Shown one piece after another: positions 1-6,488 of a stretch of DNA of 11,456 bases. The position numbers and the translations under genes are program-made. The notes below the pieces were generated by a model. That model was not told the DNA's origin. It searched no databases and saw only the letters and a program-made list of their open reading frames with translations. Location of the stretch: the NCBI GenBank assembly GCA_029861655.1, contig JAOTZA010000081.1, positions 1 through 11,456 on the forward strand, written 5' to 3'. Position 1 is the stretch's first letter. Every line of letters begins with the position of its first letter. Origin of the DNA: Acidobacteriota bacterium (GTDB taxonomy: Bacteria > Acidobacteriota > Thermoanaerobaculia > Multivoradales > JAHEKO01).

Positions 1-167
1 CCCAGAGCCGCCACCACCCCTTCTTCCATCAGCGCGCGAACCGTCCCGGAGAATGCCGGCTCGGCCATCGCGATCACCGCCAACGTCACGAGCGTGCACG
101 CGATGCGTACCAACGGACCCAACCCGAGAGTTCGGATTCTCTTTTCCCCGTCGATAGTTATGGACAT
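1..167 (-). CDS. N-terminal fragment of an unidentified membrane-anchored or secreted protein (runs off the left edge)
   Basis: An open frame reads leftward from an ATG at 167-165 to the window edge without a stop, giving 55 codons. The start follows a GGGG run a few bases upstream (GTGGGGAT before ATG), a close but plausible ribosome binding site. The first 18 or so residues are polar and basic. They are followed by a hydrophobic stretch at about residues 19-38 (LVRIACTLVTLAVIAMA) ending near AFSG, which could be a signal peptide or a membrane anchor. What follows (TVRALMEEGVVAALG) is too short to assign. The gene is divergent from the tRNA nucleotidyltransferase gene, with 86 bp between the starts. 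I do not recognise the family. The open frame and the export-like N-terminus are the only support. Confidence 0.5.
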   Translation of the reverse strand, partial: MSITIDGEKRIRTLGLGPLVRIACTLVTLAVIAMAEPAFSGTVRALMEEGVVAAL

Positions 168-204
168 ATCCCCACTGAGCATTCTAGAGGCTCACGACCA
201 CGGG

Positions 205-225
205 TGGCAAATCGGTTCGTTGCCA
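205..225. promoter_or_regulatory. Perfect inverted repeat TGGCAA-N9-TTGCCA between divergent genes
   Basis: The arms TGGCAA (205-210) and TTGCCA (220-225) are perfectly complementary across a 9-nt spacer. The repeat lies in the 86-bp gap between the leftward fragment and the rightward nucleotidyltransferase gene. The position suits a regulator site or a 5'-UTR hairpin for the rightward gene. The spacing does not fit a sigma-54 promoter. A six-base palindrome can arise by chance, so this is tentative. Confidence 0.25.
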
Positions 226-253
226 AGACCCCACTTGAGAGAATCCACCGAAG

Positions 254-1543
254 ATGTGCAGCCACACGAGCCTCCCAGACTTCCTCGGTGCTCTTCTCGA
301 GTCGAGTGTGGTCCGGACCATCTACTCAATCTGTGGAGCGGAAGCCTCTCTTGTGGGAGGGGTGCTGCGAGACGCCCTGCTGGAACGCCACGCGGCCGAC
401 ATCGACGTGGTCGTGTCGGGCGACGGGGGCGGGATCGCCGAGCGGCTCGCCGTCGCACTCGATGCTCGTCTGGTCCACCTGGGCGGAGAGCGATTTGCGT
501 CCTACCGACTGGTCTCCGCGGAGCGGATCGTCGACCTTTGGGACCGCCGGGGGCAGAGTCTCGAGGACGATCTCCGGCGTCGAGATCTCACCATCAACTC
601 GATGGCGCTCGAGCTTGGTTCCGAGCGCCTCATCGACCCGTTTGGGGGGCGCCGTGACATCCACGAGCACCGCCTGAAGGCGACAACTGCAAAGAGCTTT
701 AGTGAAGACCCCCTCCGGGTCCTCCGACTGGTCCGGTTCCGGGTGAGTCTCGATTTTGACATCGAGCCCAAGACGCTGGAGCTCGCTCGCCAATCCGCGT
801 CCGAGATCTCGGCGCTGGCAATCGAGAGAATCCGCACCGAGGTCGAGCTGCTCATCCGTCATCCACAGCGTGTGGAGGCGGTGCGGCTGCTGTCGTCGCT
901 TGCAATCTCCCCCTCTCTATGGGAGTCGGCAAACCAGCCACCCGTAGAGAGAGATCTCTGTGAATCGTTAGCTCGCCTCGAGAGCTGGTCGGAGGAAATC
1001 GGCCGCTCGGCAGCCGATCTGGCGCCGGAGATCGACACTTATCTCACTTCGATGGCAGTGCTCTTCGCCGCCGCCAACCCGGCGCGCGCCGATGGAATCG
1101 CGGAGTCTCAGGCCACCGAGGCGGTCCGCGAGAGTCAGCTGCTCACGCGAAGGGAGAGACGCCTCGTCGAGCGCCTCGTCCATCTGAGCAGTGTCCCGTA
1201 TTCAGAGTCCGAGGCGCGCTGGTTTCTCCACCGTTGGGGAGACCGTTGGCTCGACGCTATTGCGGTGTGGGGCGCGTGCTCGGAACCCGCGGTCGGGCCC
1301 GGGGAACGTCTGCGACGGTTGAGTCGTCTCGCAGGACTGGCCCGCGAACACGGGGCGGACATCTTCGAACCCGCGCCGCTTCTGACCGGCGACGAGGTCG
1401 GACAGCGGTTGTCGATTGGGCCAGGGCCGGAGGTGGGCCGGTGCCTGGATGCGTTACGCCGGCTTCAGATCCAAGGCCGCATGGGTACCCGTGATGAAGC
1501 GCTGGCCTTTGTCGACGACAGGAAGACCGGCGAGGAGAGCTGA
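254..1543 (+). CDS. cca: Class II CCA tRNA nucleotidyltransferase / poly(A) polymerase family protein
   Basis: The 429-residue cytoplasmic protein belongs to the family that builds or repairs the 3'-CCA end of tRNA from CTP and ATP. The class II head domain is clear: LVGGVLRD at 33-40, the metal-binding aspartates of ADIDVVV (D49, D51), RRRDLTINSMA at 108-118, DPFGG at 128-132 and the nucleotide-selecting EDxxR motif (EDPLR, 151-155). An ERI helix follows at 191-193. The C-terminus (about 376-420) has the family tail pattern LLTGDEVGQRL, GPGPEVG, then an IQGRMGTRDEAL segment. No HD phosphohydrolase domain is evident. Length is normal for the family. Some bacteria split the work between CC-adding and A-adding enzymes, and I cannot tell which activity this copy has. 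GAAG directly abuts the ATG and GAGAG lies about 13 nt upstream, so the ribosome binding site is weak. The gene converges on the PilT-like gene. Confidence 0.93.
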   Translation: MCSHTSLPDFLGALLESSVVRTIYSICGAEASLVGGVLRDALLERHAADIDVVVSGDGGGIAERLAVALDARLVHLGGERFASYRLVSAERIVDLWDRRGQSLEDDLRRRDLTINSMALELGSERLIDPFGGRRDIHEHRLKATTAKSFSEDPLRVLRLVRFRVSLDFDIEPKTLELARQSASEISALAIERIRTEVELLIRHPQRVEAVRLLSSLAISPSLWESANQPPVERDLCESLARLESWSEEIGRSAADLAPEIDTYLTSMAVLFAAANPARADGIAESQATEAVRESQLLTRRERRLVERLVHLSSVPYSESEARWFLHRWGDRWLDAIAVWGACSEPAVGPGERLRRLSRLAGLAREHGADIFEPAPLLTGDEVGQRLSIGPGPEVGRCLDALRRLQIQGRMGTRDEALAFVDDRKTGEES

Positions 1544-1567
1544 CAAGCAGAGGCTCTATTACTTGTC
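1542..1567. terminator. Possible weak hairpin between convergent genes
   Basis: GACAAG (1542-1547) and CTTGTC (1562-1567) are perfect complements around a 14-nt loop. The pair spans the stop codons of both convergent genes. There is no T tract on either strand, so it is not a classical intrinsic terminator. It is listed only because no better termination signal exists in the 15-bp gap. Confidence 0.15.
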
Positions 1568-3115
1568 GAGCAGGCGCTTGTTGAGCTCCTTGATGCGATC
1601 CGCCAGCTTGTCGATCTTCTCCTGGGCTTCTGTACGTAGCCGGTTGTACTCACTGCGCATCTTTTCCTGCTCCGCCTGTAGCTCCTGGACCTTCACTTGC
1701 GTCTCGTGGATCTGCTGCTCCCGCTCACTCAGCTTTTGAGTCAGGTTGTCGGCAGCCTCATCCTTCTCGGCAAGCTGAAGCTGCTGCTTCTCTTCCTGTT
1801 CTTCATAGAGCTTGCGGTACTGCTGTAGCTCGAGGATCTGTGAGAAATCAGAAGTGGTCGGACTCATGTCGCCTCCGCGTTCTTCAATCGTAGGGAACAT
1901 CCTTCGGAGCTTTAGAGAAAGATCCTCGGGGTCACGCGATTGGTGCATCGCTTCTTCGTAGGAAATGGTCCCATGTACCAGCAGCGCCAGCAGGGATTGG
2001 TTCATCGACTGCATCCGGTAGTAGGAAACCGACGACTCGACCTCCTCCAGAAGCGGTTCCGTGTTGCCCTTGTCGATGAGCTCCGCGATTCGTGGACTCA
2101 GCCGGAGAATCTCGAGCGCCGGTACCAGACCCGTGCCGTCCTCGCGCTCGATGAGCTTCATCGAAATCACCCCCTTGAGGACCTGCGACAGCTGCGTCCG
2201 CACCTGCCGTTGCTGGTCGCCGGGAAAGGTATCCAGGATTCTGTCCACCGTCTGCGTGGCGCTGTTCGTGTGGAGGGTCGAGAAGACGAGATGGCCGGTC
2301 TCGGCAGCCGAGATCACCGTCGCCACTGTCTCCGGGTCTCGCATCTCCCCCACCATAATGACATCGGGGTCCTGCCGCATGGCGCTACGCAGGGCGTCGG
2401 TAAAACTGATCGCATCGTTGCCGATCTCGCGTTGCGACACCGTCGCTACGTCGTCGGTGAACAGGAATTCGATCGGATCCTCGATCGTGATCACATGAAA
2501 CGGCTGGCGTTGAACGACGTACTTCATCATCGCAGCCAGTGTCGTCGACTTTCCGCTACCCGTCGGACCCGTGACCAACACCAGTCCAACCTTGAGCTTT
2601 GCCAGTTCCTCCAGGACGGGTGGCAGCTCGAGTTCCTCGAAGTTCTGGACCTCGAACGGAACACGCCGAAAAACCGCAGCCACAGTCCCACGCTGACGGA
2701 AAATGTTGCCCCGAAAACGCGCCAGACCGGGGACCCCATACCCGAGGTCGAGCGCCATCCGTTCCTTGAGCTGCTCCCTTTGCCCGGGAGAGAGGATCTG
2801 GTCGACCATCCGCACGACGTCGCTCGGCCGGAGCGCCTCGGTCTCGACCGGTATCAGCCTCCCGCTGATACGAAGAAGCGGCGGCCGCGCCGGACGCAGA
2901 TGCAGATCCGAGGCATTCTTTTCGGTCATCAGGCGCAGCAACTGATCGAGCTGAAGCTTGGCTCGCGGCTCCTTGGCCGAGGCTTCGAGTATCTCTGGAA
3001 CGGATCGTTTCTTGCCGCCAAGCCCCGGGGACGACGACTTGCCGGCAGGAGTCCCCGACGACTCCTGGGTTCGGTCTTTGTCGAGTATCACTGGTGTTCC
3101 TTTTTTTTCTTTCAA
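1559..3115 (-). CDS. PilT/PilU-like type IV pilus ATPase with N-terminal extension and C-terminal coiled coil
   Basis: The 518-residue protein is a cytoplasmic hexameric-type motor ATPase of the type IV pilus retraction family. Residues 1-50 are polar and probably disordered. The N2 domain starts near 53 (KNASDLHLR at 66-74). The ATPase core has Walker A GPTGSGKST (183-191), Asp box ITIEDPIEF (209-217), Walker B DVIMVGEMRD (251-260) and His box TGHLVFSTLHT (273-283). The PilT C-terminal AIRNLIREGK signature is replaced by a diverged segment (RIAELIDKGNTEPL, 342-355), closer to PilU-type proteins. Residues about 425-518 are a Glu/Gln/Lys-rich coiled coil, which raises the length well above the roughly 350-380 residues usual for PilT. 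The start is TTG at 3115, preceded by a strong GGGGAGGT. An in-frame GTG at 3091 with AAGGA upstream is a credible alternative. It lies downstream of lexA on the same strand, and no other pilus gene is in the window. Confidence 0.92.
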   Translation of the reverse strand: MKEKKGTPVILDKDRTQESSGTPAGKSSSPGLGGKKRSVPEILEASAKEPRAKLQLDQLLRLMTEKNASDLHLRPARPPLLRISGRLIPVETEALRPSDVVRMVDQILSPGQREQLKERMALDLGYGVPGLARFRGNIFRQRGTVAAVFRRVPFEVQNFEELELPPVLEELAKLKVGLVLVTGPTGSGKSTTLAAMMKYVVQRQPFHVITIEDPIEFLFTDDVATVSQREIGNDAISFTDALRSAMRQDPDVIMVGEMRDPETVATVISAAETGHLVFSTLHTNSATQTVDRILDTFPGDQQRQVRTQLSQVLKGVISMKLIEREDGTGLVPALEILRLSPRIAELIDKGNTEPLLEEVESSVSYYRMQSMNQSLLALLVHGTISYEEAMHQSRDPEDLSLKLRRMFPTIEERGGDMSPTTSDFSQILELQQYRKLYEEQEEKQQLQLAEKDEAADNLTQKLSEREQQIHETQVKVQELQAEQEKMRSEYNRLRTEAQEKIDKLADRIKELNKRLLDK

Positions 3116-3187
3116 ACCGCGACCTCCCCGACGGGCGCGTTTACAGGATCGCTGAAATCACCCGCTGAATCTATGACCTATTTCATA

Positions 3188-3217
3188 AGCCTATCCAGAT
3201 ACGCGGGACCGCCACAA
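3188..3217 (-). promoter_or_regulatory. Candidate promoter for the PilT-like gene (TTGTGG-18-TAGGCT)
   Basis: Read on the minus strand, TTGTGG (3217-3212) and TAGGCT (3193-3188) are separated by 18 nt. They would start transcription near 3181, about 65 nt upstream of the TTG start codon. The -10 hexamer and the spacer length are identical to those of the lexA promoter candidate, which is the main reason to list it. TATGAA just downstream is another possible -10. Transcription could also read through from lexA. Confidence 0.25.
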
Positions 3218-3291
3218 GCGCCGGGGCTTCGGCCTCGACTCCAGCTCCGGTCTTGATCGTCCCGACGGGGACCATAGGGGTTCCAGGCTCT

Positions 3292-3906
3292 TCAAAAGCG
3301 CCGCATCAGACCGACGGCGATCCCTTGGATCTGGAGGTCCCTCGCCGGCACGTTGATGGGCTCCATGGTGTGGTTGGCCGGCTGCAAACGAACGGTCTCG
3401 CCCTCGGGAAAGAACCTCTTCAGCGTCACTTCACCACCAACCATCGCCACCACCATCTCCCCGCCCCCGGCCTCCTCGCGTCTCTGAACGACGACCAGGT
3501 CTCCATCATGGATTCCCTCTTCGATCATCGAGTCTCCCTGTACGCGAAGCACAAAATGGTCGCCGGCTCGAGCGCCGACGAGATGGGGCGGCACCACCAC
3601 ATGCTCGTGCCCCGGAACCGTTTCGATCGGCTTGCCGGCCGCGATCAGACCCAGAAACGGCAGCTCGGAAGAGTCTCTCGGAACGCCGTCCGAATCGGCC
3701 AGCTCTACACCCCGCTTTTGATTCCAGTGTCGCCTGAGGTAGCCCTTGCTTTCGAGCAGCTTGAGGTGTTTGTGCGCGGTGCCGTAGGAAGAAAACCCGA
3801 AGTGCTCACAAATCTCCCGATGCGTGGGCGCCACCCCACGTTTCTGCAGGCTGGCTTGGATGAACTCCAGAACCTGTTTCTGGCGCTCCGTGAGAAAACG
3901 AGCCAT
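3292..3906 (-). CDS. lexA: LexA, SOS-response transcriptional repressor and self-cleaving protease
   Basis: The 204-residue protein matches LexA throughout, at the usual length. The N-terminal winged helix-turn-helix (about 1-68) contains PTHREICEHFGFSS followed by TAHKHLKLLESKGYL, the DNA-reading part. The cleavage bond is A90-G91 in GLIAAGKP. The S24 peptidase domain has catalytic serine 126 in GDSM and catalytic lysine 163 in VTLKRF. DNA damage activates RecA, which promotes LexA self-cleavage and releases SOS genes. The ATG at 3906 has no Shine-Dalgarno sequence. The best promoter (TTGACT/TAGGCT) would start transcription only 2-3 nt upstream, so the message may be leaderless. The next gene on the strand, 176 bp downstream, is PilT-like. 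The gene is divergent from the SGNH-TPR gene, and the shared upstream region carries repeats that could be its own operator. Confidence 0.96.
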   Translation of the reverse strand: MARFLTERQKQVLEFIQASLQKRGVAPTHREICEHFGFSSYGTAHKHLKLLESKGYLRRHWNQKRGVELADSDGVPRDSSELPFLGLIAAGKPIETVPGHEHVVVPPHLVGARAGDHFVLRVQGDSMIEEGIHDGDLVVVQRREEAGGGEMVVAMVGGEVTLKRFFPEGETVRLQPANHTMEPINVPARDLQIQGIAVGLMRRF

Positions 3907-3914
3907 TGATCGAC

Positions 3915-3944
3915 AGCCTACAGCGGAAATGGGGCGTAAGTCAA
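3915..3944 (-). promoter_or_regulatory. Candidate lexA promoter (TTGACT-18-TAGGCT)
   Basis: On the minus strand a -35 box TTGACT (3944-3939, five of six bases of the consensus) and a -10 box TAGGCT (3920-3915) are separated by 18 nt. The predicted start at about 3909-3908 lies 2-3 nt before the lexA ATG. That agrees with the absence of a ribosome binding site and suggests a leaderless transcript. Confidence 0.45.
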
Positions 3945-3957
3945 GACGAGTCTCTTC

Positions 3958-3981
3958 TGAAAGACTTCATGACAGACTTCA
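3958..3981. repeat. Tandem 12-bp palindrome-like repeats, candidate operator
   Basis: Two directly adjacent 12-bp units, TGAAAGACTTCA (3958-3969) and TGACAGACTTCA (3970-3981), differ at one base. The first is a perfect inverted repeat TGAA-N4-TTCA, and the second has one mismatch. A further inverted repeat AGAC-GA-GTCT (3944-3953) abuts the lexA -35 box, and AGTCT-N8-AGACT (3949-3966) overlaps the first unit. The cluster lies upstream of the lexA -35 box and over the likely start codon of the divergent SGNH-TPR gene. A regulator site, possibly LexA's own, is inferred. It does not match the GAAC-N4-GTTC or CTGT-N8-ACAG LexA boxes I know. Confidence 0.4.
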
Positions 3982-6458
3982 CTCCGGCGATGAATGGGCC
4001 CGCTCGAAGCCGCTCCGTGGTTCAAAAGCTCGCCCTGATCACCTTTGGCGTCGTGACGGCCGTCGCTTTCCTGGCCATTGGCGAAGGGATGCTTCGCCTG
4101 TTCGGGGTCGGAACCGAAGCCCTCTACGGCGACCCCTTTGTGGGATTCGCTGCGGGCCGTGACCTCTTTGGCGAGACCACTCTCGAGTCGGGTGAAAGAG
4201 GCTACGCCACGCGCGAGGAGAAGCTCCCCTACTTCAACTATCAGGAGTTCCCTCTCACCAAGGCCCCCGAGACGTTTCGTGTCTTCACCCTGGGCGGATC
4301 GACCACCGCCGGAAGGCCCTACGACGATAGAGTCTCGTTCTCGGCCTGGATGCGCCTCTATCTTGCCGAAATGGATCCTACGCGGCGCTGGGAGGTGATC
4401 AACGCTGGCGCCGTCTCCTACGCCAGCTACCGAATCGTGCTCCTGATGAAGGAGCTGGTGCGTTACTCCCCGGATCTTTTTGTCGTCTACACGGGCCACA
4501 ACGAGTTCCTCGAAGAGCGCGCCTACCCGCCGATGATTCACCGCCGGCCGGCGCTGAAACGCAGCTGGATCTGGCTCAACGGTTTGCGCTCGTACAGCCT
4601 GGGGCGGAAACTCTTCCAAGATTTGCGACGCAGCAAAACGAGGCGTTTCGAACTGGCGGCCGAGGTCGCCACCAAACCCGATGACTGGACCGGCATCGAG
4701 CGGTATCGCCGCGATGAAGAGCTCAAGCGTTCGATCGTCGCTCACTTCGAATACAACCTTCAACAAATGGCGGCGATCGCGGCACGCCACGATGTAGAGA
4801 TCGTCTTCATCCGACCGGTCTCCAACCTCAAGGACTTCTCCCCTTTCAAGTCGGAGCACGGGGACGACATCAGCCCCAAAGAGCAAGCCTTCATCGGCGA
4901 TCTCCTCGACCGCGGACGCCGGCTACTAGAGAGCGGAGACACCAGCCCGGCTCTCACGAGCCTCACCGAAGCCGCCGGACGGGACCCCCTGTACGCCGAG
5001 ACCCACTTCCTTCTCGGCCACGCGCAACTGACGTCCGGGCAGATAGGCGCGGCGGAGCGGTCGCTTGTCCGCGCCAAGGAGCTGGATGTCGCGCCGTTGA
5101 GAGCCCTCGAGGCGATGGTGGAACTAGTGGGCGCCGTCGCGCGCCGGAGGGGTGCCCCGGTTATCGACCTGCCGGCCCGTTTACGTCAGGACAGCACAGG
5201 ACTCTACGGCCATCCAATCCTGGGCTCCGAGCATCTCCTGGACCACGTGCACCTCGACCTCCCGGTGCATTCGATGGTTGCTGAAGACGTCATCGGAGTG
5301 ATGCGCTCGAAAGGGCAAGTAGAGGTTGCGGCCGGCTGGAGCCAGGAGAGGCGGCGGGTCATCTACGAAAGAGCGCTTGCTTCTCTGGACCGGCGCTATT
5401 ACGCCGAGCGTGATCTCAATCTGGCCAAAGTCCTCGGTTGGGCCGGCAAGACGATCGAGGCGGAAGAGCCGCTGCGCCGCGCCGCGAGTGTGCTGACCGA
5501 CGATCCGGAGGTGCCCCTCAACCTCGGGGTTCTGCTGCAAAAGCAGGGGCGTTTTCCCGAAGCGGCGGTCGCGCTCGAGCGAGCGCTGGAACTCGACGGT
5601 GGATCCGCAAACGCCCACTTCAACCTCGGCGCGGTCTACGCACAGCTGGGTCGAATTGACGAGGGTGTCACGCAGCTCGAGCGAGCGATCGAACTGCGCC
5701 CCGGCTATCCGGAGGCGCTCTACAATTTGGGTGTGCTCCTGGGCCGAAGCGAACAACCCGAACGAGCTCTGGCGGTTCTCGAGCAGGCGGTCGAACAGCA
5801 CCCAAAACGCGCCGAGATCCATAACCAGATTGGCGTGGTCAACGGGCGTCTAGAACGCTGGGAAAACGCCGCCAGAGCCTTCGAAACAGTTCTCGAGCTC
5901 GACCCGGACTCCGCGGCCGGTTTGCGCGGCCTCGGCAGCGCAAAGGCCCACAGCGGCTTGCTGGAGGAAGGAGAAGCGCTTCTGCACCGGTCGCTGGCGC
6001 TCGATCCGAGCCAGGCCGAGACGCATTTCGAACTCGGCTGGACGATGGTGAGGAGCGGCAACGTGGACCAGGCGATCCGTGCCTACGAGCGAGCCATCGC
6101 TGCCGACCCCAACTACGCCAAGGCCCACAACAACCTGGGCATTTTGCTGGCGGGGAAAGACGATAGAAACGATCTGGGTCGCGCCATCAGAGCCTTTCTA
6201 CGCGCTACCGAGATCCATCCCGGATACGCCGAAGCCCAGTTCAACCTGGGTGTTGCCTACGACGCCGCCGGCAGGGTCTCCGAAGCGATCCAGGCGATCA
6301 CACGGGCAGCGGAAATCGAGCCTGGCAATGCGAGGTTCCAGCTCGCGCTCGGTCTGATGCTGTGGCAGAGCGGAGAGCGATCGCGAGCCCGCAGTCACCT
6401 CGTGAGAGCCGAGAGGGGAGGCGAGGTGATCCCGGCCACGATCCGGCAAGCCATGTAG
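3969..6458 (+). CDS. Membrane-anchored SGNH/GDSL-type hydrolase fused to a long TPR array
   Basis: The 829-residue protein (from ATG 3969) has a membrane segment at about 20-41, then an SGNH-type esterase/acyltransferase fold. Block I is TLGGST (nucleophile S111), block II is NAG (145-147), block III is GHNE (176-179), and the C-terminal block V is DHVH (D425, H428). Between blocks III and V sits a helical TPR-like insert (about 308-373). A C-terminal array of eight or nine TPR units follows (about 477-819), with signatures such as AHFNLGAVYAQLGRIDEG. The anchor probably places the enzyme and TPRs outside the cytoplasm. The substrate is unknown. The frame stays open back to a TTG at 3906, but that would overlap the lexA start codon. 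ATG 3990 is another option, and neither ATG has a strong ribosome binding site. It is divergent from lexA and converges on the VWFA gene with a 26-bp gap. Confidence 0.87.
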   Translation: MTDFTPAMNGPARSRSVVQKLALITFGVVTAVAFLAIGEGMLRLFGVGTEALYGDPFVGFAAGRDLFGETTLESGERGYATREEKLPYFNYQEFPLTKAPETFRVFTLGGSTTAGRPYDDRVSFSAWMRLYLAEMDPTRRWEVINAGAVSYASYRIVLLMKELVRYSPDLFVVYTGHNEFLEERAYPPMIHRRPALKRSWIWLNGLRSYSLGRKLFQDLRRSKTRRFELAAEVATKPDDWTGIERYRRDEELKRSIVAHFEYNLQQMAAIAARHDVEIVFIRPVSNLKDFSPFKSEHGDDISPKEQAFIGDLLDRGRRLLESGDTSPALTSLTEAAGRDPLYAETHFLLGHAQLTSGQIGAAERSLVRAKELDVAPLRALEAMVELVGAVARRRGAPVIDLPARLRQDSTGLYGHPILGSEHLLDHVHLDLPVHSMVAEDVIGVMRSKGQVEVAAGWSQERRRVIYERALASLDRRYYAERDLNLAKVLGWAGKTIEAEEPLRRAASVLTDDPEVPLNLGVLLQKQGRFPEAAVALERALELDGGSANAHFNLGAVYAQLGRIDEGVTQLERAIELRPGYPEALYNLGVLLGRSEQPERALAVLEQAVEQHPKRAEIHNQIGVVNGRLERWENAARAFETVLELDPDSAAGLRGLGSAKAHSGLLEEGEALLHRSLALDPSQAETHFELGWTMVRSGNVDQAIRAYERAIAADPNYAKAHNNLGILLAGKDDRNDLGRAIRAFLRATEIHPGYAEAQFNLGVAYDAAGRVSEAIQAITRAAEIEPGNARFQLALGLMLWQSGERSRARSHLVRAERGGEVIPATIRQAM

Positions 6459-6473
6459 AAGTTCATGGGCTCC

Positions 6474-6488
6474 CTGAGTGGTCCTCAG
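6474..6488. terminator. Possible short hairpin between convergent genes
   Basis: CTGAG (6474-6478) and CTCAG (6484-6488) form a 5-bp stem with a 5-nt loop. It overlaps the stop codon of the minus-strand VWFA gene and lies just after the SGNH-TPR gene. There is no T tract. It is the only stem visible in the 26-bp convergent gap, so it is a weak terminator candidate. Confidence 0.18.

Noticed and set aside
205..223. Sigma-54-type promoter suggested by TGGC and TTGC
   Set aside because: The GG and GC dinucleotides are 16 bp apart instead of the 12 required, so it cannot be a -24/-12 promoter.
1940..3256. 438-codon open frame on the plus strand opposite the PilT-like gene
   Set aside because: It is antisense to a gene with complete ATPase motifs. 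Its translation is rich in Arg, His and Leu with no recognisable domain, as expected for a shadow frame in GC-rich DNA.
3259..3272. GTCCC-GACG-GGGAC hairpin just after lexA
   Set aside because: The 5-bp stem is not followed by a T tract on the minus strand, so it does not qualify as a lexA terminator.
3183..3275. 30-codon ATG frame on the minus strand between lexA and the PilT-like gene
   Set aside because: It has no good ribosome binding site and no recognisable feature, and it overlaps the likely PilT-like promoter. It is too short to support.
3253..3909. 218-codon open frame on the plus strand opposite lexA
   Set aside because: LexA on the other strand is certain from its cleavage site and its catalytic Ser and Lys. 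This frame shows no domain.
3906..3968. N-terminal extension of the SGNH-TPR protein back to TTG 3906
   Set aside because: It would overlap the lexA start codon and remove the whole shared promoter region. The segment has no ribosome binding site, and the membrane anchor is complete from ATG 3969.
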